Shown here: in pieces, positions 16,730 to 24,654 of the stretch
Layout of the letters: every line of letters starts with the position of its first letter
How positions within the stretch are numbered: position 1 is the first letter of the stretch
Source: Exiguobacterium acetylicum
Lineage (GTDB): Bacteria; Bacillota; Bacilli; Exiguobacteriales; Exiguobacteriaceae
Direction of reading: 5' to 3'
Assembly (NCBI RefSeq): GCF_022170825.1
Contig: NZ_CP081878.1
Coordinates: 2,935,001-2,999,000, forward strand
Length of the DNA: 64,000 nucleotides
The notes under the pieces: generated by a model
Told to the model about the DNA's origin: nothing
What the model saw: only the letters and a program-made list of their open reading frames with translations
Databases searched by the model: none
Program-made: the position numbers and the translations under genes

Positions 16730-18175
16730 TTAGATCGCTTTTTCGTCTTTTTCTGATTCTTGCCATGCTTCAAGCGTATCTTTCCCTGGCAAGTTCGGAA
16801 TCGAGTCCGCATAGAATCGTGGCTCTTTTCCAGCTTTTCGTTGCCCGACATAATCTTCGAGCGCAAGTTTCGCGATTTTCGAGAGACGGAAGATCGCATA
16901 CAAGTTAACGATCGCCATCAGTCCCATGAAGATATCTGCTAACGCCCACACGAGATTCGCCGATTCAACGAGTGAACCGAAGACGATCATGACGAGAACG
17001 AGTACACGATATGCCAACAAAACTTGTTTATTTTCACGGATGAAGTTGATATTCGATTCACCGTAGTAGTAGTTTCCAACGACGGAACTAAAAGCAAAGA
17101 GGAAAATCGCGACGACCATGAATCCTGTCGCGAGTGATCCAACTTGTGATGCGAGAGCACCTTGTGCTAAGTCGATCCCGGCTACCGGTTGACCACTTGC
17201 ATCTTTTGTTGCCACTCCACTGACGAGAACAATCATCGCTGTCGCCGAACAGACCATCAACGTATCAACGAAGACCGCAAACGATTGAATCAATCCTTGC
17301 TTGACCGGGTGAGAGACTTCCGCTGTTGCCGCTGCGTTCGGTGCTGAACCCATACCAGCTTCGTTCGAGAATAAACCGCGGCGAATACCGTTCAAGAGTG
17401 CTGCTCCTACCGCACCACCTGCTAGTGTCTTGAACTCGAACAGACCTTCTTGGAAGATCAATTTAAAAATACTTGGTAAGACTTCAAGATTCGTCGCCAT
17501 GATATAGAGCGCGATTAGGATATAACCACCGGCCATGATCGGTACGAGGAACGACGCGACGGTTGCGATACTACGGACGCCACCAAAGATGACAAGTGCC
17601 GTCAGCACGACTAGTCCGACCGTAATCCATGTCTTATCAAAGCCATATTGATTTTGAAGTGAAAGCGAGATCGTATTCGATTGAACGGAATTGAAGACAA
17701 ATCCGAATGAGATCGTAATCAAAATACTGAATAAGACCCCTAACCAACGTTGACCGAGTGCTTTCTCCATATAATAGGCAGGGCCCCCACGCCATGCCTT
17801 ATCATCTCGCACCTTGTAGATCTGCGCGAGTGTACTTTCAACGAACGCCGATGCCGAGCCGATCAAGGCGATCAACCACATCCAGAAGACCGCTCCTGGT
17901 CCACCGAGTGCGATTGCTGTCGCGACGCCCGCGATATTACCAGTACCGACACGTGCTGCCGTACTGATTGCGAATGCTTGGAACGGTGACACGCCATCTT
18001 TCCCTTTATCCGTTCCTTGGAACAGTAAACGTAACATCTCCGGTATCATCCGAAATTGAACGAACCGCATCCGGAATGTAAAATAAATGCCTAATCCGAC
18101 GAGTAAGATAATCAGTACGTTCGTCCATAACGTGTCACTGATTCTATTGACTACATCCATTACCTGCTTCTCCAT
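16730..18175 (-). CDS. Sodium:alanine/glutamine symporter (AGCS family)
   Basis: A 481-residue membrane transporter of the alanine-or-glycine:cation symporter family (AlsT/YrbD type), with 10-11 hydrophobic segments. Family signatures include 'FQAFAISTAARVGTGNIAGVATAIALGGPGA' split across residues ~65-95 and 'RRGLFSNEAGMGSAPNAAATA'. It should import alanine, glycine or glutamine with sodium. A GlnR/TnrA-type box overlaps the start of its transcript, which suggests nitrogen control and fits a glutamine or alanine substrate. A second family member lies at the right edge of the window. Confidence 0.93.
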   Translation of the reverse strand: MEKQVMDVVNRISDTLWTNVLIILLVGLGIYFTFRMRFVQFRMIPEMLRLLFQGTDKGKDGVSPFQAFAISTAARVGTGNIAGVATAIALGGPGAVFWMWLIALIGSASAFVESTLAQIYKVRDDKAWRGGPAYYMEKALGQRWLGVLFSILITISFGFVFNSVQSNTISLSLQNQYGFDKTWITVGLVVLTALVIFGGVRSIATVASFLVPIMAGGYILIALYIMATNLEVLPSIFKLIFQEGLFEFKTLAGGAVGAALLNGIRRGLFSNEAGMGSAPNAAATAEVSHPVKQGLIQSFAVFVDTLMVCSATAMIVLVSGVATKDASGQPVAGIDLAQGALASQVGSLATGFMVVAIFLFAFSSVVGNYYYGESNINFIRENKQVLLAYRVLVLVMIVFGSLVESANLVWALADIFMGLMAIVNLYAIFRLSKIAKLALEDYVGQRKAGKEPRFYADSIPNLPGKDTLEAWQESEKDEKAI

Positions 18176-18216
18176 CCGATTCCCTCCACTTCCACCACAT
18201 AGTTTCTCTTTTTAGA

Positions 18217-18233
18217 TGTAAACTTTTTTCACA
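18217..18233 (-). promoter_or_regulatory. GlnR/TnrA-type operator
   Basis: TGTAAACTTTTTTCACA fits TGTNAN7TNACA exactly. It lies just downstream of the predicted transcription start of the AGCS gene, a position expected for repression. It overlaps a 12-base palindrome TTCACATGTGAA at 18228-18239. Confidence 0.6.
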
Positions 18234-18241
18234 TGTGAATT

Positions 18242-18270
18242 ATCATACGCAATTTTTTTTGAAAAATCAA
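18242..18270 (-). promoter_or_regulatory. Sigma-A promoter of the AGCS symporter gene
   Basis: TTGATT, 17 bases, TATGAT on the minus strand, about 65 bases before the start codon. Confidence 0.6.
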
Positions 18271-18291
18271 ACTCATCTATACTTCAAACCA

Positions 18292-18337
18292 CAAAAAACG
18301 TGCTAAACCTCACATCGGATGTTAGGTTTAGCACGTT
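18292..18337 (-). terminator. Terminator of the CoA-disulfide-reductase fusion gene
   Basis: Perfect 14-base arms AACGTGCTAAACCT/AGGTTTAGCACGTT, followed on the minus strand by a T-run. Confidence 0.85.
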
Positions 18338-18357
18338 CACATAAATAATTTTTTAGA

Positions 18358-20811
18358 TTAGATGAACAGATTCAAATTAGAGCCATCCGTTGCACCAAGG
18401 TAACTCGCGACACCACCATAATCAATATCATCGAGAAGTTCTTCCTTCTTAATACCCATGATGTCCATCGACATCGTGCAAGCGATCATTCGGACACCCG
18501 CTGCTTGCGCTTTTGCCATCATCGTCTCGAGCGCATCGACTTGTTTATCCTTCATGACTTTTTTCATCATCTTTTGACCGGCTCCTGCCATGTTCATGTT
18601 CGAGAGTGGTAACTCTCCCGCATGTTTCGGCATCATCATGCCCATCATTCGTTCGATGCCTGCTTTTTCGACTGCTGGTGCATCTGGTTTTCGAATGACG
18701 TTCAAACCCCAGAACGTAAAGAACATCGTCACTTGTTTCCCCATCGCCTGTGCACCTTGCGCGATGACGAAAGAGGCAAGTGCTTTATCGAGATCGCCAC
18801 TGAAGACGACCATCGTCGCATCATCCGCCGGATTAACCTGAACAGGTGCTACAGCAGGTGTCTCCCCTTGTCCTTTTTCAAGCAAGACCTCGACAACTCC
18901 TTGATTCATTTCCGCTGAATGGACCGTGTGACCTAGTTTTTTCGCCCATGCTTGAACGTCTGGCAAGAAACCAGGATCAGACGCCTTGACGAAAATTTGC
19001 TCGCCGTCCGTCATCTGATCGATTTTTGTTTTCAGCTCTAAGATTGGACCAGGGCACTGTAAGCCGCACGTATCGAGCAGCGTCACTTGTTCCGGTGCAG
19101 TCTTCGTTTCTGGTTCACGTTTCGTTACCGTCACAGCTGTCTCCTCCTTCGCTTGGCTTCGTGCTTCTTGATCACGATGGACGACTGACCATGTTTTGTA
19201 GCCGCCGCTTAAGTTCTTCACTTCATAACCGTGTTGTTGCAACAGTTGACTCGCAACATATCCACGTAATCCGACTTGGCACGTCACATAAATCGTTTGA
19301 TCCTTCGGCAGATCATCCAACTTCTCACGTAAAGTCGGTAACGAGATATTGACCGATCCAGGAATCGCGCCTAACTCGTTTTCTGAAGGTTCACGGACGT
19401 CAAGTAACAAACCACCGTTCGCAACGATCGCATCAATTTCATGCCAATGAACATTCGCACTGTCACCAAGAACGATGTTCGATGCGATATATCCTGCCAT
19501 ATTGACCGGATCTTTTGCTGAACTATACGGTGGTGCGTACGATAATTCGAGATCTGGTAAATCGAGAACCGTCAATCCACCTTTGATTGCTGTCGCGAGG
19601 ACGTCGATTCGTTTTTCAACGCCTGTCATGCCGATTGCCTGTGCTCCGTAGATCGTTCCTTCAATTGGATCAAACAGTAACTTCATCGAAATCGGACTTG
19701 CCCCTGGGTAGTACCCCGCATGCGATCCCGGATGGAGGTGCACCGCTTCATAACGCAGACCGAGCTGACGCAACCGTTTCTCATTGTTACCTGTCGAAGC
19801 AACCGTCAAGTCGAAGACTTTTGCTACTGCTGTTCCGAGTGTGCCGTTGTACCGGACGTCACGTCCAGCAATGATATCGGCAACAAGACGACCTTGCCGG
19901 TTCGCCGGCCACGCGAGTGGCACATGCGTCGCTTCCTTCGTGATGAAGTCTTTGACTTCGATCGCGTCACCAATCGCAAAGATCGATGGATCGGATGTCC
20001 GCAGTTGATCGTCGACTTGAATCGTCTGTTTGATTCCGAGCGTTAGACCAGCATCTGCGGCTAACGTACTTTCTGGTGCGACACCAATCGACAGGATATT
20101 CATCTCTGTATCGATCACGCGTCCGCTTGTCAGGACGACACGACGACCAGCTTCTTCAAAACGAGCAACGCCATCTTCTAGAATCAACTCGACACCTTTC
20201 GCCCGAAGATGTTCATGAACGATCGCCGCCATTTCCGGGTCGATCGGAGCCATGACTTGATCCGCCATCTCGACGAGGGTGACGTGTGCTCCCCGTTCAG
20301 CGAGATTTTCTGCCATCTCGAGACCAATGAAACCACCACCGATGACAAGTGCTGTATCCGGACGAGTCGTATCAACGTATTCTCGCATCCGGTCCGTATC
20401 CGGGATGTTCCGTAACGTAAAGACGTTCGTTGCATCACTCAGTCCCGGAATGTTCGGACGAATCGGTTTCGCACCTGGAGAAAGAATTAGATGATCGTAC
20501 GATTCATCGTATTCTTCACCTGTTTCGACATTGCGGATCGTGATTGTCTTCGCTTTACGGTTGATGCGAATCGCTTCCGACAAATTACGAACATCTAAAT
20601 TAAACCGTGCATGCATGCCTTCTGGCGTTTGGACGAGTAATTTATTGCGATCTTTGATGACATCTCCGATATAGTAAGGCAGTCCACAGTTCGCGAACGA
20701 AATCTCTTTTCCCCGTTCAAGCAAAATGATTTCTGCCGTTTCGTCAATCCGACGCAATCGTGCTGCTGCCGTAGCGCCACCAGCGACGCCACCTACGATG
20801 ATCGTTTTCAT
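18358..20811 (-). CDS. CoA-disulfide reductase-rhodanese-TusA-DsrE fusion
   Basis: An 817-residue cytoplasmic protein with four domains. Residues 1-445 are an FAD/NAD(P)H CoA-disulfide reductase: GGVAGGATAAARLRR at the FAD site and the redox cysteine at 42 in 'SFANCGLPYYIGDVI'. About 455-545 is a rhodanese with 'TCQVGLRG'. About 583-655 is a TusA/SirA domain with 'CGLQCPGPILELK'. About 665-817 is a DsrE-like domain with 'ACTMSMDIMGIKKEEL'. Together they could reduce CoA-persulfide and pass sulfane sulfur between cysteines. AGGAGG nine bases upstream sets the ATG at 20811. The promoter contains a CstR-like inverted repeat. Confidence 0.93.
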   Translation of the reverse strand: MKTIIVGGVAGGATAAARLRRIDETAEIILLERGKEISFANCGLPYYIGDVIKDRNKLLVQTPEGMHARFNLDVRNLSEAIRINRKAKTITIRNVETGEEYDESYDHLILSPGAKPIRPNIPGLSDATNVFTLRNIPDTDRMREYVDTTRPDTALVIGGGFIGLEMAENLAERGAHVTLVEMADQVMAPIDPEMAAIVHEHLRAKGVELILEDGVARFEEAGRRVVLTSGRVIDTEMNILSIGVAPESTLAADAGLTLGIKQTIQVDDQLRTSDPSIFAIGDAIEVKDFITKEATHVPLAWPANRQGRLVADIIAGRDVRYNGTLGTAVAKVFDLTVASTGNNEKRLRQLGLRYEAVHLHPGSHAGYYPGASPISMKLLFDPIEGTIYGAQAIGMTGVEKRIDVLATAIKGGLTVLDLPDLELSYAPPYSSAKDPVNMAGYIASNIVLGDSANVHWHEIDAIVANGGLLLDVREPSENELGAIPGSVNISLPTLREKLDDLPKDQTIYVTCQVGLRGYVASQLLQQHGYEVKNLSGGYKTWSVVHRDQEARSQAKEETAVTVTKREPETKTAPEQVTLLDTCGLQCPGPILELKTKIDQMTDGEQIFVKASDPGFLPDVQAWAKKLGHTVHSAEMNQGVVEVLLEKGQGETPAVAPVQVNPADDATMVVFSGDLDKALASFVIAQGAQAMGKQVTMFFTFWGLNVIRKPDAPAVEKAGIERMMGMMMPKHAGELPLSNMNMAGAGQKMMKKVMKDKQVDALETMMAKAQAAGVRMIACTMSMDIMGIKKEELLDDIDYGGVASYLGATDGSNLNLFI

Positions 20812-20846
20812 CTGATGATTCCTCCTTGAATTTCTATCTGCCACTT

Positions 20847-20875
20847 AATATACCCTGTTAGGTATGTCATTTCAA
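20847..20875 (-). promoter_or_regulatory. Sigma-A promoter of the CoA-disulfide-reductase fusion
   Basis: TTGAAA, 17 bases, TATATT on the minus strand. A palindromic operator lies in the spacer. Confidence 0.75.
20850..20865 (-). promoter_or_regulatory. CstR/CsoR-like operator
   Basis: ATACC, 6 bases, GGTAT, within the promoter spacer. Persulfide-sensing CstR proteins bind ATACC/GGTAT-type repeats before sulfane-sulfur genes. The regulator gene is not in this window. Confidence 0.55.
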
Positions 20876-21011
20876 GTCAGTTGCTCGTAGATTCACAAAC
20901 AAGACATATCTCTGCTCTTTTGTATTTTCTTCCTATCTTAACGGACATTAGTTGCAATTCCTTCTGAAATGCTTGAAACTGAATTTATAGTATATAAAGG
21001 GGGATTTTGCA

Positions 21012-21539
21012 ATGGACCAGGAACGTAACTCGAACGAATCAAACGAGAATAATAAAGTGACACCGATTCACCAAGATCGTCAACCCGAAACAAACGAACA
21101 AGGAATTGCACCGCAACAGCAACAACACTTGGAAACTTTCCAAGCTTTCCTCGTTGAAAAAGGTATCCCGATGGAAGCTCGTGAAAATGAGACACACGTC
21201 TTCTTCATGACACAAGAAAAAACACCTGCTGGAGCAGAACCGATGATGATGATCGTCTTCAGTAAGACAACGACGGATGTCGAATTGTTCGCTCGTACCG
21301 TGACACACGTACCAGACGGTGTCGAGGATCTTCCGATTCTTAACGCAATCAACGATTTCAACCAAGAATTCAAATACTTCCGCGTCGTTCTCGACAGCGA
21401 CCGTGATGTCACGATCGCATCGACAATCGACCTCGATCACGGATTTAACCCAGCTGCGATCTTCGGACATTCTGTCATGATGTTCCAAGCATCAGACGAA
21501 GTCTACACGTATTTGACAAAACTGTATGAACAGTTCTGA
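21012..21539 (+). CDS. YbjN-domain protein
   Basis: A 175-residue protein with a polar, Gln/Asn-rich N-terminus (about 1-38) followed by a YbjN-type domain: 'LVEKGIPMEARENETHVFF', 'MMMIVFSKTTTDVELFARTV', and 'LPILNAINDFNQEFKYFRVVLDSD'. The fold resembles type III secretion chaperones; the family has been linked to stress responses but has no fixed function. It stands alone, with a strong terminator downstream. Confidence 0.75.
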   Translation: MDQERNSNESNENNKVTPIHQDRQPETNEQGIAPQQQQHLETFQAFLVEKGIPMEARENETHVFFMTQEKTPAGAEPMMMIVFSKTTTDVELFARTVTHVPDGVEDLPILNAINDFNQEFKYFRVVLDSDRDVTIASTIDLDHGFNPAAIFGHSVMMFQASDEVYTYLTKLYEQF

Positions 21540-21552
21540 TTTTTCCTTTCCG

Positions 21553-21588
21553 AACGGCTTTGGAGCCCTGCTCCAAAGCCGTTTTTTT
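21553..21588 (+). terminator. Terminator after the YbjN gene
   Basis: AACGGCTTTGGAG/CTCCAAAGCCGTT arms followed by T7. Confidence 0.9.
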
Positions 21589-21601
21589 CTTTAAAGTTCA
21601 A

Positions 21602-21630
21602 TTGACAATGAGAATTATTCTCGCTATAGT
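21602..21630 (+). promoter_or_regulatory. Sigma-A promoter of the iron/glycosylation operon
   Basis: TTGACA, 17 bases, TATAGT, with a Fur box filling the spacer. It ends 64 bases before the lipoprotein start. Confidence 0.9.
21604..21622 (+). promoter_or_regulatory. Fur box
   Basis: The 19-base site matches the classical Fur consensus at 15 positions and contains the perfect palindrome GAGAATTATTCTC (21610-21622). Placed between the -35 and -10 boxes, it should give iron-dependent repression of the whole downstream operon. Confidence 0.9.
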
Positions 21631-21694
21631 TAGATTTGTGAAAACGACTACATGACGGAAACGTCTTATTAATTCTTCTGGGGGAATCACGATT

Positions 21695-22879
21695 ATGAAA
21701 AAGCGTTTAAAAGTAGCTTCTATCTTCATGGTAGCCGGTATCTTGGCTGCCTGCGGTTCGAATGAAACGGATACGACTGCACCGAAAAAAGAGAAAACGG
21801 AACAGTCAACAGAAACAAAATCAGCAGATGCGGGGATCGCTGCAACGACACTGACAGATGAATTGACGATCTTCAGCTCAATCAAAACAGAACTCGATAA
21901 AGCAAAAGAAGGACAAGCAATTGATTGGAAGATGGTCAAGACAAGTTATGAATCGAAACTAAAAGGTGGCGTCGAGACGACAGCACCAGAAATCGAACAA
22001 GTTATCCAGTCTGCTTTAGCAGGCGTTGAAGCGAAGGATCTCGATGAGAACATCGCTCGTCAACTTGTCGATAAAGGTCTACAATCCTACTTCTATAAAT
22101 TACAAAAAGCAACACAAGCAAAAGCTGAAGAAGCACTTGTCGCTGGTAAACCGGAAGCGGCAACGGAAGCACTCAAGGACATCGAAGCGATGGCAAAGAC
22201 CGTCTTCATCCCAACAGCTGAGAAACGTGACGCGAGCTACGGCTTTAAAAATGAAGACGCAATCGCTCAAGCAATCACATCAGGTCTTGCAGCTCAACAA
22301 GAAGCAATCGACGCGAAAGAAATCGGTGACTTCAACGTTGCGAAACAAGTGACGGATAAATCGATTTACCGTTCCTTCTATTTAGCTGCACTCGGTTATG
22401 CTCAAAAAATCGAGGATGGCGTCAAAGCTGGTACGGACGAAAAAGAATTACAGATGGAACAAGCAGAAGGATACGGTTTCCTCCTCGCGATCGAAGAATC
22501 ATTAGCAGGCGGAGACGAAGAGGCTGTCAAAACGTTAAAAGAACGTTATGATTTCTCAAAAACAAAACCGGCTGACGTCTCTTACAAAGAAATCGAAGGT
22601 CTATTCGCAAAAGCATTAACAGAAAAAGTCGACGGTTATCATGAAGAGGCACAAGAAGCGATCGAGAAGAAAGACGTCGATACAGCACGCGTAGAAGCAA
22701 TGGAAGCGAACATGTTCGTCGTCGCGATGAAACCGACGCTTGAGAACCGTCTCGGTAAAGAAAAAGCAGCGCAAGTCGCAAAAGACGCAAACGAATGGTT
22801 CGCACTCGTCGAAAAAGGTGACGTCAAGGCTGAAACGACAGGCGAACGGATCACCGACGCACTCGAACCACTTAATTAA
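21695..22879 (+). CDS. Helical-repeat lipoprotein, Fur-regulated
   Basis: A 394-residue surface lipoprotein with a signal peptide ending in the lipobox LAAC and a low-complexity Lys/Thr/Glu linker. The rest is helical and appears to contain two to three diverged copies of one unit. 'ARQLVDKGLQSYFYKLQKA' near residue 125 resembles 'AKQVTDKSIYRSFYLAALGY' near 218, each followed by Lys/Glu-rich helices and an 'xxKDxxxA' turn. First in the Fur operon that also encodes FTR1, it is placed where EfeM/EfeO lies in other systems. The M75 histidine motif of EfeO is not visible, so I do not assign it there. Probable role: extracellular iron capture. Confidence 0.85.
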   Translation: MKKRLKVASIFMVAGILAACGSNETDTTAPKKEKTEQSTETKSADAGIAATTLTDELTIFSSIKTELDKAKEGQAIDWKMVKTSYESKLKGGVETTAPEIEQVIQSALAGVEAKDLDENIARQLVDKGLQSYFYKLQKATQAKAEEALVAGKPEAATEALKDIEAMAKTVFIPTAEKRDASYGFKNEDAIAQAITSGLAAQQEAIDAKEIGDFNVAKQVTDKSIYRSFYLAALGYAQKIEDGVKAGTDEKELQMEQAEGYGFLLAIEESLAGGDEEAVKTLKERYDFSKTKPADVSYKEIEGLFAKALTEKVDGYHEEAQEAIEKKDVDTARVEAMEANMFVVAMKPTLENRLGKEKAAQVAKDANEWFALVEKGDVKAETTGERITDALEPLN

Positions 22880-22906
22880 GAAGGAAAATGGAAACGGAGG
22901 GATAAG

Positions 22907-23818
22907 ATGAATATCGGAATTACGGGAGGTGCCGGCTTCATTGGCGCCGCCCTCGCCCTCCGGCTTCAGCAACAGCATACCGTCCATGTTCTTGATGCTT
23001 TCACGGACTACTATGATGTTCAACTGAAAGAAGAACGAGCAGCTGCATTAAGGCGTGCCGGCGTTATCGTTACGACAGGTGACGTTCATCACGATCTCGA
23101 CGCCTGGATGGAGACATCGTTCGACGCCGTCTTTCATCTCGCAGCTCTTCCAGGTGTTCCGCGTTCGCTCGAGGAACCGCATCACTATATTCGTGAGGAC
23201 ATCGATATGACGGTGACCTTGTTAGAAGCCGCAAAAAGACATGGCATGCCGCATGTCTTTTTCGCGTCTTCTTCTTCCGTTTACGGGGAACAGACTGGTC
23301 CGCTGAAAGAAGATCAGGCAACGGGACACGTCTCCAGCCCTTATGCGGCAGCCAAGTATAGTGCCGAAAGCTTTTGTCATGCTTATGCTCATTTATATGA
23401 TGTAAACGTGACGCTGTTTCGCTTCTTTACGGTCTATGGTCCTTCGGGTCGTCCTGATATGGCGCTGTTTCGATTCATCGAACAGGCATTACGCGGAGAG
23501 GCACTCACCGTCTTCGGTGATCCGATCCGTGACTTCACGTATATCGATGACATCACCCGTGGAATGGAACAGGCGTTGCTGGCTCGTGCAGTAGGGACGT
23601 ATAACCTCGGCGCGAATCAGCCGGTCTCCGTCCGCACTCTAGCTGAACGGATCGGTCAACGGTTTGATGTGCCCGTGCAGACTCAAACTGCACGACGCGG
23701 AGACGTGACGATGACATGGAGTGATACGACAGCGGCACGGGAAGCATTCGGTTACCAACCGTCAATCGAGATCGATGTTGGACTGGAGCAGGTGATCGCG
23801 TGGCATCAAAATCGCTGA
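22907..23818 (+). CDS. NAD-dependent epimerase, UDP-glucuronate 4-epimerase-like
   Basis: A 303-residue extended-SDR enzyme. It has the NAD motif GITGGAGFIGAAL at the N-terminus, the catalytic 'YAAAK', and 'RFFTVYGPSGRPDMALFRF', a stretch characteristic of UDP-glucuronate 4-epimerases (CapI/LpsL type) more than GalE. It would make UDP-galacturonate, the donor for an acidic sugar. It starts 27 bases after the lipoprotein gene with GGAGG, and its end overlaps the flippase gene by 19 bases. Other UDP-sugars remain possible. Confidence 0.85.
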   Translation: MNIGITGGAGFIGAALALRLQQQHTVHVLDAFTDYYDVQLKEERAAALRRAGVIVTTGDVHHDLDAWMETSFDAVFHLAALPGVPRSLEEPHHYIREDIDMTVTLLEAAKRHGMPHVFFASSSSVYGEQTGPLKEDQATGHVSSPYAAAKYSAESFCHAYAHLYDVNVTLFRFFTVYGPSGRPDMALFRFIEQALRGEALTVFGDPIRDFTYIDDITRGMEQALLARAVGTYNLGANQPVSVRTLAERIGQRFDVPVQTQTARRGDVTMTWSDTTAAREAFGYQPSIEIDVGLEQVIAWHQNR

Positions 23819-24654
23819 TCCGAACGCTTCTGTATCTGACGCTTACCGGGCTCGTCATCTTTTTGCTCCTTCGTTTTTTCCTGGAGTTACCGGTCTCGTA
23901 TCGGTATATCGAAGCTCTGTTCAAGAGTCCCTGGACGATCCTTGCGACCTTGACATACGCGATCGCCTTTTATTTACGCGCGGTCGCCTGGCGTCGCGCC
24001 GACTCAAAACGTGCACCAACAGCTGTTTATCTATCAAGTCTGTATCTCGGACTGACGATCAATCACCTTTCACCGGTCAAACTCGGTGAGATGATCCGAC
24101 TCGTGACGGCGAGAGCCGTCGGAAGTCCATGGAAACAGACAAGTGCCATCTTCGTCTTACAACGAAGTATTGACTTGATTGTTCTGTGTACCTTCATTCT
24201 GATCGGCTGGTTGTTTCATCCAATCGTCTTGCTCTTCGCTGTGCTTGCGAGCGGATTGTTGCTCGTGCTACGCCGACATGTCCTGCACCTCCCATCGCTC
24301 GTTCTGTTCGGAACACTCGCTTGGGGAATCGAGGCACTCGCCGTGTTCTTCCTCTTGCATGGAGCAGCTGTCGATGTTTCGTTTCCGACGACATTGATTG
24401 CGATGAGTGCCGGTGTCCTGTCTGGTGTGATTCAGTTCACGCCGGGTGGACTTGGTACGTACGAACTCGCGATGGGTACCGTGTTACGACAAGCCGGTGT
24501 TGCCCATGCGTACGATGTTGCCTTGATGACGCATTTCTTTAAATATGCCTTTGCTTTTCTTATCCCGCTGTACATTCTCATTCGGCATCCGGCTACGCTT
24601 CGGTTGTTGGTTCGTCAGCTCAAATACACTGATTGGAAAGGAGGAAGACGATGA
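23800..24654 (+). CDS. Flippase-like membrane protein (LPG-synthase TM / UPF0104 type)
   Basis: A 284-residue protein with seven to eight hydrophobic segments, of the lysylphosphatidylglycerol-synthase-transmembrane / AglD-like family. Typical motifs are 'YLRAVAWRRA', 'LYLGLTINHLSPVKLGEMIRL', 'VLQRSIDLI' and 'GVIQFTPGGLGTYELAMG'. Relatives are thought to translocate lipid-linked sugars or aminoacyl lipids. The start is a GTG at 23800 inside the epimerase gene, and the end overlaps the next gene by ATGA. In this operon a role in flipping the lipid-linked sugar is plausible inference. Confidence 0.85.
   Translation: MASKSLIRTLLYLTLTGLVIFLLLRFFLELPVSYRYIEALFKSPWTILATLTYAIAFYLRAVAWRRADSKRAPTAVYLSSLYLGLTINHLSPVKLGEMIRLVTARAVGSPWKQTSAIFVLQRSIDLIVLCTFILIGWLFHPIVLLFAVLASGLLLVLRRHVLHLPSLVLFGTLAWGIEALAVFFLLHGAAVDVSFPTTLIAMSAGVLSGVIQFTPGGLGTYELAMGTVLRQAGVAHAYDVALMTHFFKYAFAFLIPLYILIRHPATLRLLVRQLKYTDWKGGRR

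Noticed and set aside
19026-19874. Open frames on the plus strand opposite the CoA-disulfide-reductase fusion
   Set aside because: They lie wholly inside a gene with clear domains on the other strand, lack ribosome sites and resemble no family.
21695-22879. Annotation of the first Fur-operon gene as EfeO/EfeM
   Set aside because: Position and size fit, but the M75 histidine motif is not visible; left as an unassigned lipoprotein.
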